DNA from: Croceibacterium xixiisoli
Lineage (GTDB): Bacteria > Pseudomonadota > Alphaproteobacteria > Sphingomonadales > Sphingomonadaceae
Reading direction: 5' to 3'
DNA length: 64,000 bases
NCBI RefSeq assembly: GCF_009827305.1
Contig: NZ_WTYJ01000001.1
Location: 372,001 to 436,000 of the forward strand
The notes below the pieces were generated by a model that ran no database searches, had not been told where the DNA came from, and saw nothing but the letters and a program-made list of their open reading frames with translations. This document shows, in pieces, positions 42,182 to 54,678 of this stretch. The stretch's first letter is position 1. Every line of letters starts with the position of its first letter. The translations under genes were made by a program, and so were the position numbers.

Positions 42182-43450
42182 TTGGCGCGCATAGTGATGA
42201 AATTCGGTGGAACCTCCATGGCAGGGACCGAGCGGATTCGCCGCGTGGCCTCCATCGTGCGCCGCCAGCAGGCGGCGGGCCATGAAGTGGCCGTGGTGGT
42301 GTCGGCCATGGCTGGCGAAACCGACCGGCTGGTGAATTTCTGCCGCGAAGCCAACCCGCTTTATGATCCGGCCGAATATGACGTGGTGGTCGCCAGCGGC
42401 GAACAGGTGACCAGCGGGCTGCTGGCGCTGACGCTGCAGGCCATGGGTTGCAAGGCGCGCAGCTGGCTCGGCTGGCAAATGCCGATCCACACTGTCGAAG
42501 CCCATGCCAAGGCGCGCGTCACCGCCATCGATTCCGATGCGCTGGTCGCCTCCATGCAGGCAGGCGAAATCGCTGTGATCCCCGGTTTCCAGGGTCTTTC
42601 TGCCGACAACCGCATCACCACGCTGGGCCGTGGCGGATCGGATACGTCGGCCGTGGCTGTTGCCGCCGCGATCGGCGCCGACCGCTGCGATATCTACACC
42701 GACGTGGACGGGGTCTACACCACCGACCCGCGCATCGTGTCGCGGGCGCGCAAGCTCAACCATGTCACCTATGAAGAGATGCTCGAACTGGCATCCGTGG
42801 GTGCCAAGGTGTTGCAGACCCGTTCGGTCAGCCTGGCGATGAAGGAAAATGTTCGCGTCCAGGTGCTCAGCAGTTTCATCGGCGACGATGCTGTTCCCGC
42901 GGATGAGCTCCCCGGAACGATGATCGTCTCTGACGAGGAAATGGAAGGATTGGACATGGAACGCCAGCTCGTCACCGGTATCGCGCTCGACAAGAATGAA
43001 GCCAAGCTGATCCTCACCCGCGTGCCTGACCGGCCGGGTGCGGTGTCGACCATCTTTGCCCCGCTCGCCGATGCATCGATCAATGTCGACATGATCATCC
43101 AGAACGTCGGCCGCGACAAGGGTGAGACCGACGTCACCTTCACCGTACCGTTGGCCGATCTCGCCCGGGCGCAGGCCCTGCTGGAAGACAAGCGCGATGA
43201 AATCGGCTTCAACCGCATCATCACCGACAGCGATGTCGCCAAGATCAGCGTCGTCGGCGTCGGCATGAAGAGCCACGCTGGCGTTGCCGCCACCATGTTC
43301 AAGGCGCTGGCTGACCGCGGGATCAATATCCAGGCGATCTCCACCAGCGAAATCAAGGTTTCAGTGCTGATCGAAGAAGCCGAAACGGAATTGGCCGTGC
43401 GCGTGCTGCACACCGCCTACGGCCTCGACGCCGAAGACGAAGCCGCCTGA
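42182..43450 (+). CDS. lysC: aspartate kinase
   Basis: The 422-residue enzyme phosphorylates aspartate, the first step to Lys, Thr and Met. It has IVMKFGGTSMAG near residue 4, LGRGGSDTSAVAVAAAIGA near 150, DVDGVYTTDPRIV near 180 and two C-terminal ACT domains (about 265-420) for feedback control: RVPDRPGAVSTIFAPLADA and VGVGMKSHAGVAATMFKALA. The start is TTG at 42182, six bases after AGGAGA; no ATG is nearer than codon 6. A strong terminator follows. Confidence 0.95.
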   Translation: MARIVMKFGGTSMAGTERIRRVASIVRRQQAAGHEVAVVVSAMAGETDRLVNFCREANPLYDPAEYDVVVASGEQVTSGLLALTLQAMGCKARSWLGWQMPIHTVEAHAKARVTAIDSDALVASMQAGEIAVIPGFQGLSADNRITTLGRGGSDTSAVAVAAAIGADRCDIYTDVDGVYTTDPRIVSRARKLNHVTYEEMLELASVGAKVLQTRSVSLAMKENVRVQVLSSFIGDDAVPADELPGTMIVSDEEMEGLDMERQLVTGIALDKNEAKLILTRVPDRPGAVSTIFAPLADASINVDMIIQNVGRDKGETDVTFTVPLADLARAQALLEDKRDEIGFNRIITDSDVAKISVVGVGMKSHAGVAATMFKALADRGINIQAISTSEIKVSVLIEEAETELAVRVLHTAYGLDAEDEAA

Positions 43451-43493
43451 TTGGTCGGTCCGGCTGCCCGCGAGGCGACCGGATGAAGACATG

Positions 43494-43535
43494 AAAAAAC
43501 CCCGCGCCGCTCACCAGCGGCGCGGGGTTTTCTTT
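43494..43535. terminator. bidirectional terminator between lysC and katG
   Basis: AAAACCCCGCGCCGCT pairs with AGCGGCGCGGGGTTTT across a short CACC loop; both strands end in T runs. It serves lysC (+) and katG (-). Confidence 0.92.
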
Positions 43536-43546
43536 GGACTGCCAGA

Positions 43547-45823
<2,277 letters not shown>

Positions 45824-45944
45824 TCAGGAAAAAGCGATGAACTTCTGTCACTATGAGCAGGAAAATCGATCAGTCGTTCCGCACAAGTCCCTATCATCGT
45901 CACTCCCGCTTGCCGTGCCGCCGCGCGCAAACTAAGCGCGCGCG

Positions 45945-46955
45945 ATGACAGCCTATCCCAAGACCGCCGCCCTGATGCGCCGTGGCGCAGAATTCCTCGG
46001 CTCCGAACACGCCATCCTGTGTGGCGCGATGAGCTGGGTTTCCGAACGCAACCTCGTCGCGGCGATCAGCAATGCCGGTGGTTTCGGCGTGATTGCTTGC
46101 GGGGCGATGACACCGGACCTGCTCGATGCGGAAATCGCCGGGACGAAGGCACTGACGGACAAGCCCTTCGGCGTGAACCTGATCACCATGCACCCCGATC
46201 TTTTCGATCTGATCGCGGTCTGCGGCCGCCACGGCGTCACCCATGTGGTGCTGGCCGGCGGCATTCCGCCCAAGGGCAGCGTGGAAGCGATCAAGGAATT
46301 CGGCGCGAAGGTGATCGTGTTCGCCCCCACCCTGGCCCTGGCGAAGAAACTGCTGCGGTCCGGCGGCGATGCGCTGGTGATCGAAGGGATGGAGGCCGGC
46401 GGCCACATCGGCCCGGTCGCCACCGGCGTGCTGGCGCAGGAATTCCTGCCCGCCCTGGCGGAAGAGTTCGTGGTGTTCGTGGCCGGCGGCATCGGCCGTG
46501 GCGAAGCGATCGCCGGCTTCCTGGAAATGGGCGCATCCGGCGTGCAGCTGGGCACCCGCTTTGCCTGCGCCACCGAATCGATCGCCCATCCCGATTTCAA
46601 GAAGGCCTTCTTCCGCGCCAACGCCCGCGATGCCGTCGCCAGCGTGCAGGTCGATCCGCGCCTGCCGGTGATCCCGGTGCGCGCGCTGAAGAACAAGGGC
46701 ACCGAACATTTCACCGCCAAGCAGCGCGAAGTGGCTGCCCTGCTCGATGCGGGCGAGGTCGAAATGGGTGATGCCCAGCTGCAGATCGAACGCTATTGGG
46801 CCGGCGCCCTGCGCCGCGCCGCGATCGATGGCGACATCGAAAACGGCAGCTTGATGGCCGGCCAGTCGGTCGGCATGGTCACCAGCGAAGAACCCGTGGC
46901 CGTCATCATGGATCGCCTGCTGGCCGAAAGCGAAGCCGCGCTTAGCCGTCGTTGA
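45945..46955 (+). CDS. nitronate monooxygenase (2-nitropropane dioxygenase family)
   Basis: The 336-residue FMN enzyme has ILCGAMSWVSERNLVAAISN, NAGGFGVIACGAMT, IEGMEAGGHIGPV, FVAGGIGRGEAIAGFLEMG and GVQLGTRFACATES, the FMN-barrel pattern. It would oxidise nitronates, protecting from propionate-3-nitronate, or act as a FabK-like reductase; the sequence does not decide. It is followed after four bases by a small gene, in the same operon. Confidence 0.9.
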   Translation: MTAYPKTAALMRRGAEFLGSEHAILCGAMSWVSERNLVAAISNAGGFGVIACGAMTPDLLDAEIAGTKALTDKPFGVNLITMHPDLFDLIAVCGRHGVTHVVLAGGIPPKGSVEAIKEFGAKVIVFAPTLALAKKLLRSGGDALVIEGMEAGGHIGPVATGVLAQEFLPALAEEFVVFVAGGIGRGEAIAGFLEMGASGVQLGTRFACATESIAHPDFKKAFFRANARDAVASVQVDPRLPVIPVRALKNKGTEHFTAKQREVAALLDAGEVEMGDAQLQIERYWAGALRRAAIDGDIENGSLMAGQSVGMVTSEEPVAVIMDRLLAESEAALSRR

Positions 46956-46959
46956 TGCC

Positions 46960-47340
46960 ATGAATACGCCCGCTGCCAATGATGCGCCCTTTGGCGAAGC
47001 ATTGGCACGGGCGGTCGTGGATCACCTGCGTGCCAGCCGCTATGCGGGCCCGCTTGGCGCGCTGGTCCGTACCCATCGCGATTACACCGGCCACGGGCTG
47101 TTCCATGATCGCGACACCGGCAGCTGGTTCCTCGCCCGCTCGCAGGACGGCCTGCCCGATCCGACCCCGCTGCTGAGCTTCCCCGACGCCGACCGCTTCA
47201 CCGTCTGGCTGGCGCGGCAGAGCGATGCCAGCCTGTCAGGCCATGCCGCCAATCCGGATATCGAGGATGCCATTGGCTTTGCCCGCGATCCGGGCAATCA
47301 GCGGATCACGCGCGATCTGCTGCTATCCGACACAGCTTAG
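46960..47340 (+). CDS. unknown protein downstream of nitronate monooxygenase
   Basis: The 126-residue product starts MNTPAANDAPFGEALARAVV and contains VRTHRDYTGHGLFHDRDTGS, LLSFPDADRFTVWLARQSD and a final RDLLLSDTA. It is soluble, with no signal or metal motif. It follows the monooxygenase stop by four bases and precedes an MFS gene. No family is recognised. Confidence 0.7.
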   Translation: MNTPAANDAPFGEALARAVVDHLRASRYAGPLGALVRTHRDYTGHGLFHDRDTGSWFLARSQDGLPDPTPLLSFPDADRFTVWLARQSDASLSGHAANPDIEDAIGFARDPGNQRITRDLLLSDTA

Positions 47341-47390
47341 CCGCGCACAACCCGCTTGCCTCCCCTTCAGAGTGGGGGAACAACGGCGCC

Positions 47391-48722
47391 ATGTCTGCCT
47401 TCCACCTGATTCTGGTCAACAATCTGATCCAGAACATTACCAATTTCACCGTGTGGTTCGCGCTGGTTTTCTGGGCATTCCTGGAAACGCAGTCCGTCTT
47501 CGTCACGGGCATGATCGGTGGCATCTATCTGCTGATGACGGCAGGGGGCGCTGTGTGGTTTGGCAGCCTGGTCGATCATCATCGCAAGCGGGCGATCATG
47601 CTCGTATCCAGCGCCGTGTCTTTTCTGTTCTATGCTGCGGCGCTGGCGCTCGTGCTGCTGGTTCCGCCGGCCGCCTTTGCCGATGTGGCGGGCCCGTCGT
47701 TGTGGGCGCTGGTGTTTGTCGTCATGCTGGGGGTGACGGCGGGCAATCTGCGGATGATCGCGCTGCCCACGCTGGTCACGGCGATGATCCCGGCAGACCG
47801 GCGGGACAAGGCCAATGGCCTCGTGGGCATGGTCAGCGGTATCGGTTTTGTCGTTACCTCCGCTATCAGCGGCTTTCTCGTTGCCTGGGGTGGGATGCAG
47901 GCGACGCTGGTCATGGCTCTGCTGCTCACTGCTGTGGCGTTCGTCCACATGCTCTGGTTGCGGGTCAACGAACCCGCGCCGGGTCTGGATGGCGATGGGC
48001 AGGGGCGCCGGGTCGATCTGCGCGGCACGATCCGCGTGGTGGCGGGCGTGCCGGGGCTCTTCGCGCTGATCGCCTTTTCCTGCTTCAACAATCTGCTGGG
48101 CGGCGTGTTCATGGCGCTGATGGATGGATATGGGCTGTCGCTGATGCAGGTGGAACAATGGGGCTTGCTCTGGGCTGTGGTCTCCTGCGCCTTCATCGTC
48201 AGCGGGCTGGTGATCGCGCGCTATGGCCTTGGCCGCCGGCCGCTGCGTGTGTTGTTGCTGGCCAACCTCATCGTCTGGGCGGTGGCTTCGGTCTTCACCC
48301 TGCAATCGTCGGTCTGGGCGCTGGGGATCGCCTGCTTCATCTGGCTGTTCCTCAATCCCTTTGCAGAGGCAGCCGAACAGACCACGCTGCAGCAGGTCGT
48401 GCCCTTTGAACGGCAGGGGCGCGTGTTCGGCTTTGCCCAGTCGATTGAACAGGCGGCGTCCCCGCTGACTGCCTTCATCATCGGGCCGCTGACGCAGTTT
48501 CTGGTCATTCCCTGGATCACCGGGGGCGGGGGAACGCGGTTGATCGGCGCATGGTACGGCACTGGGCCGGAACGCGGGATGGCGCTGGTGTTCAGCATCA
48601 CCGGCTTGATCGGTGTTCTGGTTACCCTGGCTGCGTTCCGGACCCGATCCTATCGCATGCTGTCGCAAACCTATGCTGCGCAGCATGATCGGCAGATGAC
48701 AGACCCTTCACCGACCAAATGA
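47391..48722 (+). CDS. MFS transporter
   Basis: The 443-residue protein has 12 hydrophobic helices with the MFS loop element GSLVDHHRKRAIMLVSSAVS, LPTLVTAMIPADRRDKANGL in the middle of the N-half, and QQVVPFERQGRVFGFAQSIE in the C-half. The N-terminal YLLMTAGGAVWFG and the layout fit the EntS/drug-exporter-like MFS group. Export of a small molecule is likely; the substrate is unknown. It converges with the GDT1 gene. Confidence 0.88.
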   Translation: MSAFHLILVNNLIQNITNFTVWFALVFWAFLETQSVFVTGMIGGIYLLMTAGGAVWFGSLVDHHRKRAIMLVSSAVSFLFYAAALALVLLVPPAAFADVAGPSLWALVFVVMLGVTAGNLRMIALPTLVTAMIPADRRDKANGLVGMVSGIGFVVTSAISGFLVAWGGMQATLVMALLLTAVAFVHMLWLRVNEPAPGLDGDGQGRRVDLRGTIRVVAGVPGLFALIAFSCFNNLLGGVFMALMDGYGLSLMQVEQWGLLWAVVSCAFIVSGLVIARYGLGRRPLRVLLLANLIVWAVASVFTLQSSVWALGIACFIWLFLNPFAEAAEQTTLQQVVPFERQGRVFGFAQSIEQAASPLTAFIIGPLTQFLVIPWITGGGGTRLIGAWYGTGPERGMALVFSITGLIGVLVTLAAFRTRSYRMLSQTYAAQHDRQMTDPSPTK

Positions 48723-48742
48723 AGGGTCATGCTGTTGGCGGG

Positions 48743-49306
48743 TTACGCCAGCGCCGCCCACAGCATCCACACGCCAACCACCACAAACAGGCTGGCGGCG
48801 ATCATGCGCACCGTGGCGAGGGAGATCTTTTCCACCAGCTTCTGGCCCAGCAGCACGGCGGGCACATTGGCCAGCATCATGCCGAAGGTGGTGCCGGCGG
48901 TCACCGCCAGCACGGACTGGAACTGCGCGCCCAGCGCCACCGTGGCGATCTGCGTCTTGTCGCCGATTTCCACGAAGAAGAAGGTGATCAGCGTGGTCAG
49001 GAATGCCCCGCGTGAACTGCGCGGCTTTTCTTCTTCATCCAGTCTGTCGGGGATCAGCGTCCACAGGCCCATGGCGATGAAGGATGCGGCCACCAGAATG
49101 CGGAACCACTGCCCGTCGAACCAAGCGGCGGCCTGCTGCCCCACCAGCGCGGCGATGGCGTGATTGGCCAGGGTGGCGCCCAGAATGCCCAGAATGATTG
49201 GCACCGGGCGGCGGAAACGGGTTGCCAGCACAATGGCCAGCAGCATCGTCTTGTCGCCGATTTCGGCGAGCGCAACGATCGCGGTAGAGGTAAGAAAGGC
49301 TTCCAT
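48743..49306 (-). CDS. TMEM165/GDT1 family manganese exporter
   Basis: The 187-residue protein has two copies of the family motif: AEIGDKTMLLAIVLATRF near residue 13 and VEIGDKTQIATVALGA near residue 116, each in a three-helix half. Bacterial members (MneA/GDT1) export manganese. The start MEAFLTSTAIVALAEIGD is at 49306. A yybP-ykoY manganese riboswitch lies 75 bases upstream on the same strand, which strongly supports manganese as substrate. Confidence 0.92.
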   Translation of the reverse strand: MEAFLTSTAIVALAEIGDKTMLLAIVLATRFRRPVPIILGILGATLANHAIAALVGQQAAAWFDGQWFRILVAASFIAMGLWTLIPDRLDEEEKPRSSRGAFLTTLITFFFVEIGDKTQIATVALGAQFQSVLAVTAGTTFGMMLANVPAVLLGQKLVEKISLATVRMIAASLFVVVGVWMLWAALA

Positions 49307-49381
49307 CGGAAATTCCAGCCGGGCGAAACTGACGCAACAGCACCTCGCCCCTCGCCCGGCCGGCGGTGGCATGGCGCCATT

Positions 49382-49481
49382 GGTCTCGCCGAGACGGTAA
49401 AACCGCCTTTCCGCGCCATGGCCTCTCGGCCAAGTATGTTGACGACGGAACCCGCCCGGTTCGGCGGTGGGCTACTCCCCA
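49382..49481 (-). ncRNA. yybP-ykoY manganese riboswitch
   Basis: On the minus strand the sequence reads TGGGGAGTAGCCC at the 5' end, then CGTCGTCAACATACT in the middle, and GGCGAGACC at the 3' end. These are the conserved parts of the yybP-ykoY Mn(II) riboswitch, in order and spacing. It precedes a GDT1-type manganese exporter at 49306, the usual target of this riboswitch. Manganese would turn on export. Confidence 0.9.
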
Positions 49482-49534
49482 GATGACCCGCCGCCCCTAG
49501 GCCATCGGCGGGCAGGGTGCAATCCCGTACCAAT

Positions 49535-49557
49535 CCTCCCCAGCTGGCTGGGGAGGG
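49535..49557 (-). terminator. hairpin downstream of alpha/beta hydrolase
   Basis: CCTCCCCAGC and GCTGGGGAGG flank a short loop, 12 bases after the hydrolase stop (49569) on the minus strand and before the riboswitch. It may act as a terminator; similar CTCCCCAGC hairpins are common as dispersed repeats in sphingomonads. Confidence 0.5.
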
Positions 49558-49568
49558 ACTTTCGGGTT

Positions 49569-50249
49569 CTATCCCGCCAATGCCAGCAACACGTCCCGCG
49601 TCAGCTCGGGCCGGTCTGCCATCACGAAATGGCTGCAATCGGTCTCATGATAATCCCATCCTTCGGCCTTGGCCTGCGCGGCAAATCGCGGAAAGGGCGT
49701 GGGCTGATACCCGGTGGCAAAGATATAGGCGCGGCGGGGAATCTTGGCCTCCTCCCCGGTCAGCGTCACCGCCTCCAGCAGGGTCAACAGCGGATGATAT
49801 CCCACCATGTCCGGCACCACGGTGAAATCGATAGAGCCGATCGGATCGACATAGCCAGGCTTGGTCTTCTGCGAATCGATATACCAATTGTGCTCATATT
49901 CGCCGGTAATATCCCACAGCGACTGGCCATCGGCGGGCAGGAAGGCATCGATATAGCAGATCGCATCGATCCGCGCGCCCAGCCGGGCGGCCGTGCCGGT
50001 GATCACCATCCCGCCATAGGAATGCCCGGCCAGGATGAACCGGTCGAACCCGGCCTCGGCAATCTGGTCGCACACATCGTCGATATGATCGCTCAGCGTG
50101 ATGCCGGGATGCAGCTCATCCTGCCGCGTGCCCAGCCCGCGCAGCTTGCACACCAGCACCCGATGCCCCGCCGCCTGCAGATCGGCCCGCGTGCGCATGT
50201 AGGATTGGCTGCCGCCCCAGGCGCCATGAACGAGTACGTAATCGGCCAA
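49569..50249 (-). CDS. alpha/beta hydrolase (esterase-like)
   Basis: The 226-residue protein has VLVHGAWGGSQSY at the N-terminus (oxyanion), the nucleophile elbow LAGHSYGGMVITG near residue 75, a likely Asp in ICYIDAFLPADG and a His in TDCSHFVMAD. It resembles the methyl-salicylate esterase/hydroxynitrile-lyase group of small cytoplasmic hydrolases. Substrate unknown. It starts 110 bases after the MFS_3 stop on the same strand. Confidence 0.85.
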   Translation of the reverse strand: MADYVLVHGAWGGSQSYMRTRADLQAAGHRVLVCKLRGLGTRQDELHPGITLSDHIDDVCDQIAEAGFDRFILAGHSYGGMVITGTAARLGARIDAICYIDAFLPADGQSLWDITGEYEHNWYIDSQKTKPGYVDPIGSIDFTVVPDMVGYHPLLTLLEAVTLTGEEAKIPRRAYIFATGYQPTPFPRFAAQAKAEGWDYHETDCSHFVMADRPELTRDVLLALAG

Positions 50250-50359
50250 GATGATGCTCCTCTGATCCCTGCCGATTGCTCCGAATCGGCGCCTTATCCG
50301 GACAGCTATAGGCCCGGTCCGGGCGCAGGGGGCAATGCTCTGGCTGACTGCCGAACACC

Positions 50360-51577
50360 TTACTCCACCGGCACCTCATGCCGTGGCATCGGCAGCAACA
50401 GCCCGATCAGCGGCAACACCAGCATTCCCGCGCCGGACAGCATCAGCGCGGCGGCCACGCCATGCCCATCGGCAAAATGGCCCCACAACCAGCTGCCCAG
50501 CGCAATCCCGCCAAAGGTCAGGCTGCTGACCAAGGCTGTGATCCGGCCCACCAGCGGGCGGGGGGACCACAATTGCCCGGCCACCGAAAATCCCGATAGC
50601 GCCTGCACCCAGCTCGCCCCGCTTATTGTCAGCAGCACCAGCATCGCCGCCAGCCCGGGCTGCAGCGCCACCCCGATACAGCCGGCGCCATAGATCATGC
50701 CGGCCGCGCGGATGATCGCTTCGCTGGAATGGCGCGCCCGAAACCAGGTGCTGCTCGCCGCCCCGATCACCGCGCCCAGCCCCAATGCACCGAGCAGCAG
50801 GCCGAAGGTGACGGCCCCGCGCCCCAGCAGGTCGCTGGCCACCAGCGGCATCAGTGCCCAGGCGGCGCTGCCGGTCAGGGTGAAGGTCAGTGCCCGCAAC
50901 ATGATCGTGCGGATTTCCACCGATCGGCGGGCGAAGCGGAACCCTTCGGCAATCGCCGAAACGAATGTCGGGCGCGCGGCCGCATCGGGCTGCGGCGCCT
51001 GCCGCCAGCGCCACAGCACCGCGATCACCGCCAGATAGCTCAGCGCATTGGCGGCAAAGGCCGCCTCGGCGCCGCCCGCGGCCACGATCGCGCCGCCCAC
51101 AGCCGGGCCCAGGCTGCGCGCGACATTGAACGCCAGTATGTTCAGCGCCACCGCCGCCGCCAGTTCGGCCCGGGGCACGATGCTGCCGATCGATGCCGCC
51201 AGCGCCGGATTGAAACAGGCGACCCCGCAGGCCAGCAGCGCGGTCAGCCCGATCACCACCGCTGGCGCCACCACCCCGGCCAGGCTGAACAGCGCCAGCA
51301 ATACGGACAGCACCAGCATTGCGATCTGCGCGGTCAGCATCACCCGCCGCCGGTCGAACATGTCGGCCCAGGCCCCGGCGGGCAGGGCCAGCAGCATGAT
51401 CGGCAGATTGGTCGCGCTCTGCACCAGCGCCACGACATCGGCGGATTGCCCCGTAGCCGTCATTTGCCACGCCGCGCCCACCGACTGGATCGCATTGCCG
51501 AAATTGGACAGCAGGCTGCTGCCCAGGATCAGCAGGAATGTCCGGTATCGCAGCGGCGAAAGGGTGGTGCTGCTCAT
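50360..51577 (-). CDS. MFS transporter (MFS_3/EntS-like exporter)
   Basis: The 405-residue protein begins LRYRTFLLILGSSLLSNFGN and contains IMLLALPAGAWADMFDRRRV, the loop motif of MFS_3 proteins, plus GFRFARRSVEIRTIMLRALT in the centre. Twelve helices are present. MFS_3 members export small molecules such as siderophores. It lies downstream of the ligM terminator, so it is probably a separate unit. Confidence 0.88.
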   Translation of the reverse strand: MSSTTLSPLRYRTFLLILGSSLLSNFGNAIQSVGAAWQMTATGQSADVVALVQSATNLPIMLLALPAGAWADMFDRRRVMLTAQIAMLVLSVLLALFSLAGVVAPAVVIGLTALLACGVACFNPALAASIGSIVPRAELAAAVALNILAFNVARSLGPAVGGAIVAAGGAEAAFAANALSYLAVIAVLWRWRQAPQPDAAARPTFVSAIAEGFRFARRSVEIRTIMLRALTFTLTGSAAWALMPLVASDLLGRGAVTFGLLLGALGLGAVIGAASSTWFRARHSSEAIIRAAGMIYGAGCIGVALQPGLAAMLVLLTISGASWVQALSGFSVAGQLWSPRPLVGRITALVSSLTFGGIALGSWLWGHFADGHGVAAALMLSGAGMLVLPLIGLLLPMPRHEVPVE

Positions 51578-51669
51578 TGTTTGTCCCCGCTCCCTTGCGC
51601 GCCTTTCCGGCGCGTCTCAGGCCTCTCTGGCTCAGGCCGGGGGCAGGTGCAACGATCCTCATCACGCAC

Positions 51670-51703
51670 AAAAAAGGGGGAGAGACCTCGCGGTCTCTCC
51701 CCC
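51670..51703 (-). terminator. terminator after ligM
   Basis: On the minus strand GGGGGAGAGACC pairs perfectly with GGTCTCTCCCCC across a GCGA loop and is followed by TTTTTT. It is 31 bases after the ligM stop. Confidence 0.93.
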
Positions 51704-51733
51704 TCTTGTTCAAGCTCGAAAGCGTTGCGCGGA

Positions 51734-53158
<1,425 letters not shown>

Positions 53159-53172
53159 TCACACTGGAAAAT

Positions 53173-53191
53173 TTGTATGCGTCACATACAA
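53173..53191. promoter_or_regulatory. palindromic operator between ligM and VOC gene
   Basis: TTGTATG and CATACAA are perfect inverted repeats separated by five bases, lying between the divergent ligM (start 53131) and VOC (start 53245) genes. The arms resemble GntR/FadR-type operators (TTGTAT-ATACAA) or a MarR-type site. A shared regulator, not encoded in this window, is suggested. Confidence 0.6.
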
Positions 53192-53244
53192 TATCTGGCA
53201 GGGCCTGCAACCCATAAGAACCACTCGGGACAAGGAAAATCGCA

Positions 53245-53646
53245 ATGCATGTGGAAGCGCTTGATCACGTCAACATCATCACCGACCGGCTTGACGAAAC
53301 GGCTGAATTCTATGGCTCTTTGCTCAGTCTGGAACGCCGCGACGCCCCTCCGCCGCTCACGCCGCAGACCGCGACATGGATGTATGACGAAGGCAATCGC
53401 GCGATAATCCACATCAATTCCGTCGACTGCGAAAGGGCTTATGATCGCGAAGTTCAGCCCGGTTCGCTGACCGGCGCGCTGCACCATGTGGCCCTGAAAT
53501 GTGTCGGCTATGACGAGACTTTGCAGCGGCTCAAGGATCGCGGAATGGACTACCAGACGAATCTGGTCGCCGCGATCGGCCTGCGCCAGATCTTCACCGC
53601 CGATCCCAACAATATCCTGCTCGAACTCAACTTCTTCGGCGATTGA
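53245..53646 (+). CDS. VOC (glyoxalase/bleomycin resistance) family protein
   Basis: The 133-residue protein has the VOC metal site: His in ALDHVNIITDRLDETAEFYG, His in GALHHVALKCVG and Glu near the end in NILLELNFFG. Such proteins include dioxygenases and glyoxalases; this single-domain type is common in aromatic-catabolism clusters. It is divergent from ligM across the operator, and ends in a large hairpin with the TauD-type gene opposite. Confidence 0.85.
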   Translation: MHVEALDHVNIITDRLDETAEFYGSLLSLERRDAPPPLTPQTATWMYDEGNRAIIHINSVDCERAYDREVQPGSLTGALHHVALKCVGYDETLQRLKDRGMDYQTNLVAAIGLRQIFTADPNNILLELNFFGD

Positions 53647-53673
53647 TTCGCCTTCTCGAAAAGAGCGAACCGA

Positions 53674-53741
53674 CCGCCCCGCCTCCCCACCCGGCCACCA
53701 AAGATATCGTTGCGATAGTGCCCGGGTGGGAGGCGGGGCGG
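53674..53741. terminator. long stem-loop between convergent genes
   Basis: CCGCCCCGCCTCCCC-ACCCGG and CCGGGTGGGAGGCGGGGCGG form arms of about 20 bases with one bulge and a 28-base loop. It lies between the VOC gene (+, ends 53646) and the TauD-type gene (-, ends 53775) and should terminate both directions. Confidence 0.75.
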
Positions 53742-53774
53742 AGTTGTTTCAGAGCGCGGTACTGACTGCGCGCC

Positions 53775-54674
53775 CTATTCCGGCACCCCGCCCGCCGTGG
53801 TCGTGCGGTACATTTCCCGCCGGTGGCCGTCGTAATCATTGGGCCCCAGATGCAGCACGCTGCGGTTGTCCCACATCGCCACCATGCCTTCTTCCCAGCG
53901 CAGCCGGCAGGTGAACCCGTGCTGGGTCATGTGCTGCACCAGGAAATCCAGGATCGGCTTGGCCTCGAAACTGGTCATCCCTTCGATCCCGACGGCGTAG
54001 TTCTCATCGATATAGAGCGATTCCTCACCGGTTTCCGGGTGGGTCCGCACCAGCGGGTGATAATGCCCGGTGATCCCTTCCTTGAACCGTTCGGGATCGG
54101 CAAAGCTGATCGCCTTGCCCAGCAGCTTTTCCTGCGTGGCGTAATTGTTGGCGGCCGACATATGCACGCGCAGCGGGCGCAGCATATCGCGATAGGTCTT
54201 GCTCAGATGGCGATAGGCCAGCGCGCAATTGGTCCACACCGTGTCGCCGCCATAGGGCGGAATTTCCACCGCCCGCAAAGACGTCACGCTCGGCGGCTCG
54301 GCCAGGAACGGGCTATCGGTGTGCCACCCGCCGCCGAAGATCGCCGCCGCCTTGCTGTCGGCTTCCTTGATGATCGGGTGGACATCGCGGTGCCCGGCCA
54401 CGCCCTTGGTATAGGCGTCCACGGCAAATGGGCCCAGCCGCGCGGCAAAGGCTTCATGTTCGGCATGGGTCAGATGCTGATCGCGCAGATAGATCATCTT
54501 GTGATGCCACAGCGCCCGCTTGAAATCCTCGAACGCCTCGTCCGACAGATCGGGCAGGCGCACGCCGGCCACCTCTGCGCCCAGCGCATTGGTCAGCGGG
54601 CGCACCTCGAAATGCCGGCTTTCGAACGGATGATTGGCGAATTCGCCGCTCGGGCTGACACGCACTTCCCACAT
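53775..54674 (-). CDS. TauD/TfdA family Fe(II)/2-oxoglutarate dioxygenase
   Basis: The 299-residue protein has the iron motif GGGWHTDSPFLAEPP (HxD) near residues 117-119 and the distal His with 2-oxoglutarate Arg in YDGHRREMYRTTT near the C-terminus. The N-terminal NALGAEVAGVRLPDLSDEAF is the family start. Members oxidise taurine, 2,4-D or other substrates; which is not clear. It begins four bases after the MFS stop and is the last of a seven-gene run. Confidence 0.92.
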   Translation of the reverse strand: MWEVRVSPSGEFANHPFESRHFEVRPLTNALGAEVAGVRLPDLSDEAFEDFKRALWHHKMIYLRDQHLTHAEHEAFAARLGPFAVDAYTKGVAGHRDVHPIIKEADSKAAAIFGGGWHTDSPFLAEPPSVTSLRAVEIPPYGGDTVWTNCALAYRHLSKTYRDMLRPLRVHMSAANNYATQEKLLGKAISFADPERFKEGITGHYHPLVRTHPETGEESLYIDENYAVGIEGMTSFEAKPILDFLVQHMTQHGFTCRLRWEEGMVAMWDNRSVLHLGPNDYDGHRREMYRTTTAGGVPE

Positions 54675-54678
54675 ATCA

